Assembly (NCBI GenBank): GCA_028532765.1
Contig: JAQQAR010000008.1
Span: 62,001-126,000, forward strand
Source: Sphaerochaetaceae bacterium
GTDB taxonomy: Bacteria > Spirochaetota > Spirochaetia > Sphaerochaetales > Sphaerochaetaceae
Direction of reading: 5' to 3'
Length of the DNA stretch: 64,000 nt
Shown piece by piece: positions 8,138 through 16,905 of the stretch (its first letter is position 1; every line of letters begins with the position of its first letter). The position numbers were made by a program, and so were the translations under genes. The notes beneath the pieces were generated by a model. It saw nothing but the letters and a program-made list of their open reading frames with translations. It had not been told where the DNA came from and did no database searches.

Positions 8138-8518
8138 TTACATGGAGGGGTGGGCATACTCTGGGCGAAGCACCTCTGCTCCCTGCATAAACACAGGAAT
8201 TGTCTGTTCCATAGGATGGTTCACGACAACCAACATCCTGATAACCTTCTCCAACATCCCATCGATTTCAAGTTCCTGCATACAGAACAAGGGGGTTGAA
8301 CCACAGTAACCTGCTTTTCTCAATCCTGTTGCAGGATTTCGACTTTTCAGATCACTGGTTTGGGTGATCAGGAGATAGGCAACTTCCTCTTCCTGCAATG
8401 AATTAAGGGCAAGCACTTCCCGGTAGAGTGTTGCAGCGGCAGTTTCTATGAGCTCAGGTACATCTTCCTGTACACAAATAGCCCCCCTGATAGCACAGAT
8501 GGTTGGTGGTAATTCCAT
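8138..8518 (-). CDS. aroH: Chorismate mutase, AroH class
   Basis: A 126-aa monofunctional chorismate mutase, converting chorismate to prephenate. It resembles the trimeric Bacillus AroH type: IRGAICVQED near the N-terminus with active-site Arg11, CMQELEIDG near 79-87 supplying the glutamate, Arg94 in KVIRMLVVV, and a C-terminal EVLRPE. A GAGGAG ribosome-binding site precedes the ATG. It is the last gene of a thiN / membrane protein / aroH operon and lies upstream of tctC, within 4 kb of aroA. Confidence 0.9.
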   Translation of the reverse strand: MELPPTICAIRGAICVQEDVPELIETAAATLYREVLALNSLQEEEVAYLLITQTSDLKSRNPATGLRKAGYCGSTPLFCMQELEIDGMLEKVIRMLVVVNHPMEQTIPVFMQGAEVLRPEYAHPSM

Positions 8519-8547
8519 AGTTACTCCTCAAGCAATATATGATAACA

Positions 8548-8889
8548 TCATCCTATCGTAATTCCTCTCGTGATCACATGTTCCAATAACCCTACAATCA
8601 AGCTTAAGGCAAAGACTGCGAGCATCCTGAGAACAGTTAGCAATACTGCAGAAGCAGGGAATATTCGATCCCCTGCCCAGACCAAGAGGGAGAAAACCAG
8701 AATCCAGAATCCAAAAAGCAAACTGGTCCAGCTTATGAGAGAGAGAAAGAAATGCAGCAGCCCAACAAACTCCATGCTTACAGCAAAAAAACTACTTGCT
8801 ATATAAACAAGAAAAAAGAAGAGATAGAGCAAGAGTGTATAGGTATGTACCCGACTGGAAAAAGCCAGCAAGCGCCGTGTCTGCAACAT
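8548..8889 (-). CDS. Small hypothetical membrane protein
   Basis: A 113-aa protein not recognised as any named family. It has about three hydrophobic spans (17-38, 42-70 and 80-103) and a basic N-terminus (LQTRRLLAFSSR). It lies 16 bases after thiN and 29 bases before aroH on the same strand, so co-transcription is likely. No functional residues stand out. Confidence 0.65.
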   Translation of the reverse strand: MLQTRRLLAFSSRVHTYTLLLYLFFFLVYIASSFFAVSMEFVGLLHFFLSLISWTSLLFGFWILVFSLLVWAGDRIFPASAVLLTVLRMLAVFALSLIVGLLEHVITRGITIG

Positions 8890-8905
8890 AGATTGATGGT
8901 ATCAC

Positions 8906-9538
8906 CTAAGAGAGCTTGTCTGCAACCGGGAAACTCACGAAGAGTTTCCCCTGGCCAGAGGCAAATACATCCAAGACCGGGGAATCTGCTCGGTTTGAGA
9001 GAGAAATAGAGGACATGGATAATACATGCTGGCTGAGAGGCCATTGCAACTGCTTTGCAGTAATGACTACTTCCTTGGTGAAGCTCGAGGGAATAAAACT
9101 AACCGTTTGTGGTGGATTGTGTATTTCAAAGCGGTGGTACTTTCCGACCAAAAAAAGGCTCTCATAGGCTGTATACCATGCAGAGGGAGGACCATACTGG
9201 TCAAAAAGGCTGTAGGTGGTAAAGAGATGGTCCATACGAAACCCTCCACCACCAACGAGAACATAGGTGGAAAACCCGAGGGAGAAGGCTTTTCGTAACG
9301 CCAGCTCAGTATCGCTCTCATCCTTATCTGCAAGACTCTTCTCATGGTCAAGGTGTTGTATCTCAGAAAAATACCGGGTGGAATCGAAATCCCCGATGCA
9401 TAGATTGACGGGTATCCCCAAGGCTTTTGCTGCCTCATACCCACTATCAGCTGCAATAACCATATCTCCAGGTTGCAGAAGATCCATAGGAAGCCGGGAA
9501 GGAGCCCCTCCACCTGTAAATATTATAGCTTTACTCAT
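8906..9538 (-). CDS. thiN: Thiamine pyrophosphokinase
   Basis: Transfers pyrophosphate from ATP to thiamine, giving thiamine diphosphate. The 210-aa protein shows the family signatures: MVIAADSGYEAAKALGI near 26-42, CIGDFDST near 47-54, the DKDESDTELAL metal/ATP segment near 72-82, and GGGGFRMDH near 96-104. The C-terminal thiamine-binding domain is poorly conserved, as is usual. First gene of the thiN-membrane protein-aroH operon. No TPP riboswitch was recognised upstream. Confidence 0.88.
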   Translation of the reverse strand: MSKAIIFTGGGAPSRLPMDLLQPGDMVIAADSGYEAAKALGIPVNLCIGDFDSTRYFSEIQHLDHEKSLADKDESDTELALRKAFSLGFSTYVLVGGGGFRMDHLFTTYSLFDQYGPPSAWYTAYESLFLVGKYHRFEIHNPPQTVSFIPSSFTKEVVITAKQLQWPLSQHVLSMSSISLSNRADSPVLDVFASGQGKLFVSFPVADKLS

Positions 9539-9616
9539 AAACGCTCACTTTATGTTGCGGATTTATCAATATTATCATAGTATATTACCACATTCATAAA
9601 TAAAAGAGGAATGAAC

Positions 9617-10936
9617 ATGTCCAACGTAACTCAGCAGCTCTCGAAGGTTGCGCTCAAGCGCGCAGATATCATGATACCAAAAGCAACAGTAGATCTCACA
9701 AAATGGGCAGTTGTTGCTTGTGACCAGTATACTTCAGAACCCGAATATTGGGAACAGGTCAAACAACTCGTGGGGGAGAATCCTTCAACACTCAACCTGA
9801 TCTATCCTGAAGTGTATCTTGAGGAAGCACATCCAGAGAAACGGATTGAGACAATCAATGCCACCATGAAACATTATATACAAGAAGATCTGTTCAACGT
9901 ATATAAAAATGCTTTTTTCTTGGTACATCGAACCACTCCCTCCAGTAAGATCGGACGATGGGGGCTTCTGGTTGCACTGGATCTTGAGCAGTATGACTAT
10001 GCCCCGGATTCACGCAGCATGATCAGGGCGACTGAGGGAACCATTCTCTCCAGGATACCACCGAGAAAAGAGATTCGTAAGAATGCACCGCTTGAACTTC
10101 CCCATATCATGGTTTTGATCAATGACGAGAAGCGTTCGGTCATTGAACCTCTTGCAAAGAAGAAGGAGAGGCTTCCACTTGCCTATGAAACAGAACTTAT
10201 GGCTGGAGGCGGTGCTTTGAAAGCCTGGGTTGTCGATACTGACGAAGACATGCTCAAGATTGCAGAGTCCTTGGATGGAATGCTCGATGCACTCCCCCAG
10301 GATAATCCCCTGCTCTATGCCATGGGAGACGGGAACCACAGCCTTGCAACAGCGAAGAGTTGTTGGATGGATATCAGGGAGACCCTCACGGAAGAAGAGC
10401 TAAAAGAGCATCCTGCACGCTATGCACTGGTTGAACTGGAGAATATCTTTGATGAGGGATTGGAGTTTGAACCGATCCACCGTGTACTTTTCGGCCTTGA
10501 CCAGCATACGTTTGAAAGCGAGCTTGCAAAAGCCTGTGGCCATTTTGAGAAAGAGAAGGTATCAGACCTGAAATCACTCGACGCAGCAATCAACAAAGAG
10601 GATGGCGTACAGAAATTCGGGTTCTGTGACAAGCATGGATATCAAGTGTACATACTTACAGAGCCAAAAGCTTCCATCGCCGCAGGCACCCTGCAATTGA
10701 TCATAGACTCATTGTTAGCACAGAAAATTGCCAGTGTTGACTATATCCATGGAAAGGATGTCACAGCTACCCTGGGAAGCAAGGATGGCAACATTGGGCT
10801 CATCCTGCCGGAAGTCTCCAAATCAACCTTCTTTGATTCGATCATCAGGGACAATGCTTTGCCGAGAAAAACCTTCTCCATGGGAGAAGCACATGAAAAG
10901 CGGTATTACATGGAGGCAAGGAAGATTCAACGCTAA
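9617..10936 (+). CDS. DUF1015 family protein
   Basis: A conserved bacterial protein of unknown reaction (439 aa from the chosen start). Recognisable DUF1015 features are WAVVACDQYTSEPEYW near residue 30, LNLIYPEVYLEE, and MGDGNHSLATAK near residue 237, whose histidine is a candidate catalytic or metal residue. The AGAGGA ribosome-binding site at 9605-9610 fits the ATG at 9617 (6-base spacing) better than the ATG at 9611. Its stop codon overlaps that of the convergent TsaC-like gene. Confidence 0.8.
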   Translation: MSNVTQQLSKVALKRADIMIPKATVDLTKWAVVACDQYTSEPEYWEQVKQLVGENPSTLNLIYPEVYLEEAHPEKRIETINATMKHYIQEDLFNVYKNAFFLVHRTTPSSKIGRWGLLVALDLEQYDYAPDSRSMIRATEGTILSRIPPRKEIRKNAPLELPHIMVLINDEKRSVIEPLAKKKERLPLAYETELMAGGGALKAWVVDTDEDMLKIAESLDGMLDALPQDNPLLYAMGDGNHSLATAKSCWMDIRETLTEEELKEHPARYALVELENIFDEGLEFEPIHRVLFGLDQHTFESELAKACGHFEKEKVSDLKSLDAAINKEDGVQKFGFCDKHGYQVYILTEPKASIAAGTLQLIIDSLLAQKIASVDYIHGKDVTATLGSKDGNIGLILPEVSKSTFFDSIIRDNALPRKTFSMGEAHEKRYYMEARKIQR

Positions 10937-11511
10937 GAAAGAAGTGCTGAAGCATCATAGTCGCCACAGCGCAACAAGGTGTAGGGAGTTGTCGTACAAT
11001 CGATCAAGGTGGAGGGAGTATCCCTCTGCCGCATCGGATCCACGACAATGGCCTGCACCTTATCTTTGTATGTGAAGATAATATCTGTAATATTGGTTAT
11101 GGAGTACCCATGGGGATTTACGGCAGTTGAATAAATCGGGGAACCGAGGCGGGTAAGCAATTCCTGTATGAATGGGTCCTTTGGAACCCGTATTGCAAGA
11201 GTCCCTTCTCCGTCCTTTGTGGGAAGGATACAGGTGAGAGCACAAGGCCAATGTTCATGGAGTTCCTCTGGAACTTGGCAGAGTTGTTGTGCTTGTTCGA
11301 GCGTTGCCAAGACAGCAAACTGCTGTTGCCCAAGATGCTCCTTCAAGGCACGTAGTTTTTGTAGTGTTGTATCGACTTTCCCACTCAGACCATAGATTGT
11401 GTCACAGGGAAGGATCATAAGATGGTCCTCCTGGAGATGAAACACACATCGCCTTAATGTCTCTGGTTCTGATTTATAGAGGAGTTCTGCTTCCTCACCT
11501 CTCCAACTCAT
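10933..11511 (-). CDS. TsaC/YrdC-family L-threonylcarbamoyladenylate synthase-like protein
   Basis: A 192-aa protein of the Sua5/YciO/YrdC fold, which makes threonylcarbamoyl-AMP for the t6A37 modification of ANN-decoding tRNAs. Visible family segments are LPCDTIYGLSGKV near 34-46 (usually TDTVYGL), WPCALTCILP near 88, LAIRVPKDPF near 104, YSTAVNPHGY near 127 and PSTLIDCTT near 167. It is shorter than Sua5, lacking the C-terminal domain. It overlaps the upstream FtsB-like gene by 17 bases. YciO-type paralogs look similar, so the exact role is less certain than the family. Confidence 0.82.
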   Translation of the reverse strand: MSWRGEEAELLYKSEPETLRRCVFHLQEDHLMILPCDTIYGLSGKVDTTLQKLRALKEHLGQQQFAVLATLEQAQQLCQVPEELHEHWPCALTCILPTKDGEGTLAIRVPKDPFIQELLTRLGSPIYSTAVNPHGYSITNITDIIFTYKDKVQAIVVDPMRQRDTPSTLIDCTTTPYTLLRCGDYDASALLS

Positions 11512-11953
11512 ACGTACGCCTCCGCCTTTTTTGCATCCACCAATAGCATAGCGTAATCATTGCTGCCATGACTAGGGAGGCAAGAGCTAGATATATGGTA
11601 GGAATTCCAGAAAAACCCAGAGACTCGCCTGATTCAAAGGTACGGAGTATCCTATCCTCATTGGAGTTGGAGTTTTGTTCCTCATCTATGAAGTAATATA
11701 CCTGTTCTCCTTCGCTCTGATATCCATACCTGAAGGCAGCATCCTTTAGGGCGTCTTCACTGCTCGCTTCATCTCTCTGTCGCTTCAGGGAATCTACCTG
11801 TATTGAAAGCACCGTCTGTTCATAGGAAAGTCTTGTTATTTCAGTTTTCAAGGCTCGATTGTGCAGAATTCCCCCGATGCCAAATACTGTCATGAGCAAG
11901 GAAAAGATAAAAACTAGGCTGAAAGCGAATAGTAGTGGAATTTTTCTTGTCAT
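11495..11953 (-). CDS. FtsB/DivIC-like septum formation initiator protein
   Basis: About 152 aa. An N-terminal membrane span (about 6-28) is followed by a coiled-coil-like helix (NRALKTEITRLSYEQTVLSI) and the family's FRYGYQSEGEQVYYF segment, the pattern of FtsB/DivIC proteins that join FtsL and FtsQ in the divisome. Unusually, a second membrane span (about 118-138) and a basic tail follow. The ATG at 11953 is chosen because GAAGGA lies 5 bases before it; an in-frame TTG lies 4 codons upstream. It shares an intergenic region with the next, divergent gene. Confidence 0.7.
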   Translation of the reverse strand: MTRKIPLLFAFSLVFIFSLLMTVFGIGGILHNRALKTEITRLSYEQTVLSIQVDSLKRQRDEASSEDALKDAAFRYGYQSEGEQVYYFIDEEQNSNSNEDRILRTFESGESLGFSGIPTIYLALASLVMAAMITLCYWWMQKRRRRTYELER

Positions 11954-11989
11954 GCCATCCTTCAATCACTATACTAAGTATGATACTAT

Positions 11990-12004
11990 ACCAGTAATAC
12001 TGGT
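11990..12004. promoter_or_regulatory. Operator-like palindrome between divergent genes
   Basis: A perfect inverted repeat, ACCAGTA-A-TACTGGT, lies between the FtsB-like gene and the divergent membrane protein, next to overlapping TATAGT/TACTATA boxes. This suggests a regulator site acting on one or both genes. Confidence 0.4.
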
Positions 12005-12027
12005 GTAAAGTTTGCATGGAGGTGGCA

Positions 12028-12936
12028 ATGTCTGAAAACAAACACTATGGACGGCAGATTTTTCTGAGCCTGTTCCTTACCGTATTTATTCTCTTGGCCG
12101 TCCTCTATCTAGCTTCACGGTATCTGTTACCACTCTATGATGTCAATCAACAGCAAATTTACGACATATTGGTTAAGTTGTTTCCCATTCTTCTCGGTCT
12201 TGTCATGATTGAGGTTGGTGTTATGATCGCTCGCAGGAGAGATGAGGAGTACGCTGACCAAGTAGACAAGCTCCCTCCCAATGCGTATGACAAACCATTC
12301 TACACCCTTCCCGGTGATGACCCAAGCCACCTTCACAGTGACGAGCTATTGTTCAGCCAACAGAGAGTAAACACAAATACTTCCCAGATACAGGAGACCA
12401 TTGAAGAAGAGGAGCTGAAGCCACAGGCAGTCGCTTCCGTCGAACCAATGGTTCCCAGGGAAGAAGAGGCAATGGTTAAACGCTTTGAAATGGCGGAACC
12501 AGAACAGGAAACAGTTGAAGCAGAAGAAAAGATTGCTGAGCCTGTTGCTGAGAACATTACCTACAATACAGACTTTGATACTATTCTGGAAATGGAGCTG
12601 AACAACTCCAAGGAGATGGATTATGACCTTACCTTGGTCATGATTGAAGTCACCGAAGGTCCTGCTTCCCTTATTGCAAACAAACTGATGATGCTTAGCG
12701 GGGAACTTGCCTACAGCTTTACGCTTGAAGGCGGAAAAATTGCCATGGTCCTCCCCTTTTACAATGGCGACGAGGCACGCTCATTCACGCTCTCAATCAT
12801 CGAGAGTTGCCAGAAAGAGTTCTCAGGTTCTTCATTGCAACTAGGATTCGCTTCACGGAATGGAAGAATTGTTGACAAGGAACAATTGCTGCATGAAGCA
12901 CAGAGTGCCTGCAGCAGCAACTGGGAAGATAACTAA
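12028..12936 (+). CDS. Membrane protein with a degenerate GGDEF-like C-terminal domain
   Basis: A 302-aa protein, not firmly recognised. Two membrane spans (about 9-30 and 45-66) are followed by a linker rich in Glu and Pro (about 90-170). The C-terminal 110 residues (FDTILEMELNNSKEMDYDLTLVMIEV) read like the start of a GGDEF domain, but no GG(D/E)EF active-site loop is present, so cyclic-di-GMP synthesis is unlikely. GGAGGTGG at 12018-12025 fixes the start at 12028 rather than an ATG four codons upstream. Its stop overlaps that of rnz. Confidence 0.6.
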   Translation: MSENKHYGRQIFLSLFLTVFILLAVLYLASRYLLPLYDVNQQQIYDILVKLFPILLGLVMIEVGVMIARRRDEEYADQVDKLPPNAYDKPFYTLPGDDPSHLHSDELLFSQQRVNTNTSQIQETIEEEELKPQAVASVEPMVPREEEAMVKRFEMAEPEQETVEAEEKIAEPVAENITYNTDFDTILEMELNNSKEMDYDLTLVMIEVTEGPASLIANKLMMLSGELAYSFTLEGGKIAMVLPFYNGDEARSFTLSIIESCQKEFSGSSLQLGFASRNGRIVDKEQLLHEAQSACSSNWEDN

Positions 12937-13856
12937 TCCTTCAAAGGAATCTCAAAACTCATCCTATCCTTGGTCAGTATCGTATCAGGGAAGATTTTTC
13001 TGGCATCCTTAAGCAAGAAGCGTAGTTCTCTGTCCCCATATCGTGGACTGTAATGGAGCAGACCAAGCTTGGCCACCTCTGCATCTTTTGCAATTTGGGC
13101 AGCCTGACCGGCAGTCATGTGCTTTTTCTCATATGCTGTCTCTTCCATATCGGACGTAAACATCCCCTCACAAAGCAGGAGATCACTATGCGCTACTTCC
13201 TTGGCAATGGACGGAAGATACAGAGAGTCAGTGACATAACTGAATTTCCTTCCCCCACGCTTCTCTCCCATCACATCTGCGCTGGAGACTACCCTACCAT
13301 CACTCAGGGTAACAGTCTCTCCTCTTTGCAGTTTCCCCCAGAGTGGTCCTACCGGTATTCCCAGTTCCTGTGCCTTCTCTGGATGGAATTCCCCTGGTCG
13401 GTCTTTTTCCTGCATGACATATCCCAAACAGGGTTTGGTATGATTGAGCCTGAATGCACGCACGATAAAGTCATCAGTCTCCAGGATAACACCTGGTTCA
13501 ACCGTCTTTACAATGATCTCATAGTTGATATACATATCAAGGATTCTTCGATTGGCATCCACATACTCCTTGAGTTTGGGGGGGCCATAGAGCGTAAGCG
13601 GCTCATCGCGGTCAACCTGACTGGAAAGCATAAGTATCCCTGGGAGTCCGGTCACGTGGTCTGCATGCATATGGCTTATAAAAATGGAATGGATCTTCTT
13701 CCACTTCAAATTCAGCATTTTCAAGGAGACCTGCGTACCTTCCCCACAATCGAAAAGAAAGAGTTCGCCGTCTCGACGAACCATGGCACTGGTAAGAAAC
13801 CTATTGGGAAGGGGCATCATGCCGCTGGTCCCGAGTACAAACACTTCAAAATTCAT
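12933..13856 (-). CDS. rnz: Ribonuclease Z
   Basis: Endonuclease that trims the 3' trailer of tRNA precursors, needed here because the tRNAs seen do not encode CCA. The 307-aa protein is a metallo-beta-lactamase with the zinc motif SHMHADH (His62, His64, Asp66, His67), LGTSGMMPLPNR at the N-terminus, FSYVTDS near 210, and HMTAGQAAQIAKDAEV followed by HYSPRY near the C-terminus. No Shine-Dalgarno is present; a -10 box ends 6 bases before the ATG, suggesting a leaderless mRNA. Confidence 0.92.
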   Translation of the reverse strand: MNFEVFVLGTSGMMPLPNRFLTSAMVRRDGELFLFDCGEGTQVSLKMLNLKWKKIHSIFISHMHADHVTGLPGILMLSSQVDRDEPLTLYGPPKLKEYVDANRRILDMYINYEIIVKTVEPGVILETDDFIVRAFRLNHTKPCLGYVMQEKDRPGEFHPEKAQELGIPVGPLWGKLQRGETVTLSDGRVVSSADVMGEKRGGRKFSYVTDSLYLPSIAKEVAHSDLLLCEGMFTSDMEETAYEKKHMTAGQAAQIAKDAEVAKLGLLHYSPRYGDRELRFLLKDARKIFPDTILTKDRMSFEIPLKD

Positions 13857-13862
13857 AGAGCA

Positions 13863-13890
13863 AGTATACTGAAAAACACCGGTTAATCAA
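13863..13890 (-). promoter_or_regulatory. rnz promoter placed for a leaderless mRNA
   Basis: On the minus strand: TTGATT (13885-13890), a 16-bp spacer and TATACT (13863-13868), then only six bases before the rnz ATG at 13856. Transcription would start at or next to the start codon. Confidence 0.6.
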
Positions 13891-15055
13891 AGTGTGTACA
13901 GCTTAAAGGTTCAATTCGTTTTACCCGCCGTAAACTAAACTGTACAGATACCACACTTACCAGAAGCAGAACCAGTACAATGACGAGAATATCTCCCAGA
14001 GGATAGACCACACTAAAATCCAAGAGATAGTAGGAAAGGGAGGGAATTGAACGATCGGCGACTGTGCTAAGCAATGGGGAAAGATTGCTTGACATCACAA
14101 TTCCAAGCAAGGTTCCCCCTATCATGGAGAGAATCGTAACCATCATGACCGTGTAGAAATAGACACTGCGGATCAAGCCATGGCGTGCTCCAAGCAAGGT
14201 AAGCATAGCTATCTGATGCTTGTCATCCTCAACCAGTTCCCTGCTCAGTTCGCTGATGAAATAACCACAGAGCATTGCAACAGCCACCATAACACCCAAC
14301 ACAGCCTGCCTGCTTGTATTGAGGTTTGTAGCAATGGTGAAATTCTCCTCATCCCAAGAAGTCACCATAAACCCATCAGAGCGATACTCCTGCTTCAAAG
14401 GCTCAATCCTCTCCTGGCTTACCAACAATTCATGGTAGGTCTCCTCACTGCCCTTGAACAGCCGATGGATCAGGTTATAGTCACAAAAGGCAAGATTCGC
14501 ATCAAGTTCCCGATATCCTGAATCATAGAGATTGCCCACTACACAGAATTGTGGACGGATCCCATCATCACCTACCAGCATCAAGGCAACACGATCACCT
14601 ATCCCCACCTGGAGTTCATCAGCCAAGGTGGTGCTGAGTAGTACCTGTTCCAGCGTGGTACTATCCTTGGGAATTCCATCCATCAAGGTAATCTGTGAGG
14701 TTCTCAGCTCGTTGAAATATCCGTCCTCAACACCTTTGAGCCTCACCATCTTGTTTCCTTCTGGACTATAGATCAGGGCATAGCTTTGAGAAACAAGCTG
14801 CACATCCAGCACACCTTCCTTCTCGGTCAGTACACGTGTGGAATCCTCATGCACTTGCAGATGGCCATTACCCAATAGAGCATATTTATCAGCAATCCCC
14901 TTACTCATGGATACCACAAAGATTTGTGCAAAGACCAAGGCTCCAACTACCAGAGTGATCAAAACGAGATTAAAGAGGATTCGTTTTCTTGCTGCTCTGC
15001 TTCCTTTATACCCGAGCTTTCTCAGTACCAGAAGACGAAGAAGTCCCTGCTTCAA
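13883..15055 (-). CDS. ABC transporter permease, LolC/E- or MacB-like
   Basis: A 390-aa integral membrane protein. One N-terminal span (about 26-48) is followed by a large periplasmic region and three C-terminal spans (about 247-268, 296-322 and 352-378), the FtsX/MacB/LolC topology. It follows the ATPase gene with an ATGA overlap. Two such permeases flank one ATPase, which fits a LolCDE-type machine that lifts lipoproteins or other lipidated cargo from the inner membrane; other MacB-type exporters look alike. Confidence 0.8.
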   Translation of the reverse strand: MKQGLLRLLVLRKLGYKGSRAARKRILFNLVLITLVVGALVFAQIFVVSMSKGIADKYALLGNGHLQVHEDSTRVLTEKEGVLDVQLVSQSYALIYSPEGNKMVRLKGVEDGYFNELRTSQITLMDGIPKDSTTLEQVLLSTTLADELQVGIGDRVALMLVGDDGIRPQFCVVGNLYDSGYRELDANLAFCDYNLIHRLFKGSEETYHELLVSQERIEPLKQEYRSDGFMVTSWDEENFTIATNLNTSRQAVLGVMVAVAMLCGYFISELSRELVEDDKHQIAMLTLLGARHGLIRSVYFYTVMMVTILSMIGGTLLGIVMSSNLSPLLSTVADRSIPSLSYYLLDFSVVYPLGDILVIVLVLLLVSVVSVQFSLRRVKRIEPLSCTHFD

Positions 15056-15756
15056 GAGCGCACCTCCACATTCCTGTTATGGAGTTGATAAACGGTATTA
15101 CACCGACTGGCAAAGGCAAGATTGTGTGTGATCAGCATCAGGGCTACTTCCCTTTCAGCGACCAATGAAAAAAGGAGATCTTCAACCAGTGCAGCATTTC
15201 TCTCATCCAATGAACCTGTTGGTTCATCGGCAAAAATGAGTGAGGGTTCATTCACCAGAGCCCTTGCAATAGCGACTCGTTGGCGCTCCCCTCCGGAAAG
15301 CTGGTCGCTGGTATGTCCTAGTCGGTCCTGCATACCAACCAGTTCAAGCATTGCCAAGGCCTTACGAGAGGCATCTCTCTCACTGTACCCTGCAATCATG
15401 GCAGAAATCTGCACATTCTCAAGTGCTGTGAAATCATCCAGAAGTAAACTGCTCTGGAAGATGAAGCCCATAGAACGGCTTCTCAGTCTACTGAGGTGTT
15501 CATCATCGAGCCAGGGAATCTCCTTACCTTCAAAACGGATACTTCCACTGTCTGCTGAGAGCAACCCTGCACTGACCTGCAACAGGGTCGACTTCCCGCT
15601 CCCGCTTCGCCCGGTGATCGCAATACTCGTTGCACGATTCAGGGTAAGAGAAACCCCTTCCAATATCTGGATGGGTTCTCCTCCCCTAAGGGTTGCGGGA
15701 AAACTCTTTGAGACTTGTTCTAGGGTAAGTACCTCAGTTGACTTCATCATGCGCAA
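15052..15756 (-). CDS. ABC transporter ATP-binding protein, LolD-like
   Basis: A 234-aa ATPase. Walker A is GRSGSGKST (49-57), the Q-loop lies in FIFQSSLLL (98-106), the signature is LSGGE (153-157), Walker B is LIFADE (173-178) and the switch histidine is His211. It belongs to the LolD/MacB/FtsE group by sequence and by lying between two FtsX-like permeases. The start is either TTG at 15756 or ATG at 15750; GGAG upstream fits both. It overlaps the preceding permease gene by about 20 bases. Confidence 0.88.
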   Translation of the reverse strand: MRMMKSTEVLTLEQVSKSFPATLRGGEPIQILEGVSLTLNRATSIAITGRSGSGKSTLLQVSAGLLSADSGSIRFEGKEIPWLDDEHLSRLRSRSMGFIFQSSLLLDDFTALENVQISAMIAGYSERDASRKALAMLELVGMQDRLGHTSDQLSGGERQRVAIARALVNEPSLIFADEPTGSLDERNAALVEDLLFSLVAEREVALMLITHNLAFASRCNTVYQLHNRNVEVRS

Positions 15757-16903
15757 ACATCTCCATGATATCTGCCTTCAGGATCTTATGGGTCCCATGG
15801 AAGGACGCAAGGAGACTGAAGGCAACAATGACAATAAACAACACCAGAAGTTCCACACTCCTGATCTCAAGTTCAAGATGAACACCCATAGACCTGTAGA
15901 CATAGGAAGAAAGGGTTGGGTAGATGGCTATACCTACATAGGAGAGAACAACGCCCACCAAACTTCCAATGACTGCCACTACCACCGCCTGCAATACAAA
16001 CAAGGCTTGTACCTTTGCCTTGGTAAGCCCGATGGCACGGAGCATGGCAATCTCAGTTTGCTTTGCGAGCAGCAATCTTCTGGAACTGTTCCTGATATGT
16101 ACCAGTATGACCAACACCATCAGAAAGAGCATAAGTGCCATCATCTTCTGTTCAAGTTCCATTGCACCATACAGGGAAGCGTTTATCTCCATCCAGGTGC
16201 TCGTATTGCTAAAGCCCATTTGCATGATTTCAGCTTTCACTTCCTTGACATCCTGGAGGGTGAATACCCCAATCTTCAATGGTACATCACCTTGCAGAGC
16301 AAGTAGGGTCTCTACATCACAGAGGAAGGTGGAGTGATCAAAGTCATAGCTGGAGGTATAGTAGACTGCTCCTACCTCAAGTTCCTTACGGGACGGAACC
16401 ACCGTTGCCTGCTTGCCTTTTTTCAGGAATGTAAGGGTAAGGGTTTCACCCATATCGATGGAACGTGTATTTGAGTAGGAAACCGCAATCTGCCCTTCCT
16501 GAAACAGGAATCCACGATAGCTGTTTAGATTGGAAAGAAATCTCCCTTCCCCATCAATTCCCCTTAAACGACCAGCAATGGTCGACCCATCAGTTCCCTG
16601 GGCAATGACAGGAATATCCACATACACAAAGGCGTGTTGGACTGAGTCCAACCCTTCAATCAGGGTGGCAGCCTCATTGGCCGCAGTGTAATCATTGCTC
16701 TTTAGGTCTATCTGAAGATCGAAGGACTCAAAGGTCCTGATATCCTCGAACTGGTTCCGCTGCAGGGCTTGCATGAACGAAAGCACTGCCACGATGGCAA
16801 AAAGACAGAGAGCAAGACCGAGGGAAATACGCACACTTGTCCCGCGATGCCGATTCTGCCGGGAAAAGGCATAACGGGTGGCAAGGCGCAGCAACAAACG
16901 CAT
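15734..16903 (-). CDS. ABC transporter permease, LolC/E- or MacB-like
   Basis: A 389-aa permease of the same type as the one at 13883-15055: one N-terminal span (about 27-45), a large periplasmic domain (about 46-250), then three spans (about 256-275, 306-333 and 350-372). The pair probably forms a heterodimer around the shared ATPase. It begins 2 bases after the secreted repeat protein gene, so the four genes look like one transcription unit. Confidence 0.8.
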   Translation of the reverse strand: MRLLLRLATRYAFSRQNRHRGTSVRISLGLALCLFAIVAVLSFMQALQRNQFEDIRTFESFDLQIDLKSNDYTAANEAATLIEGLDSVQHAFVYVDIPVIAQGTDGSTIAGRLRGIDGEGRFLSNLNSYRGFLFQEGQIAVSYSNTRSIDMGETLTLTFLKKGKQATVVPSRKELEVGAVYYTSSYDFDHSTFLCDVETLLALQGDVPLKIGVFTLQDVKEVKAEIMQMGFSNTSTWMEINASLYGAMELEQKMMALMLFLMVLVILVHIRNSSRRLLLAKQTEIAMLRAIGLTKAKVQALFVLQAVVVAVIGSLVGVVLSYVGIAIYPTLSSYVYRSMGVHLELEIRSVELLVLFIVIVAFSLLASFHGTHKILKADIMEMFAHDEVN

Positions 16904-16905
16904 GA

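Noticed and set aside
15122..16306. A 394-codon open frame opposite the ABC transporter genes
   Set aside because: It is antisense to a clear ATPase and permease whose motifs are intact, and its composition looks like reverse-complement noise.
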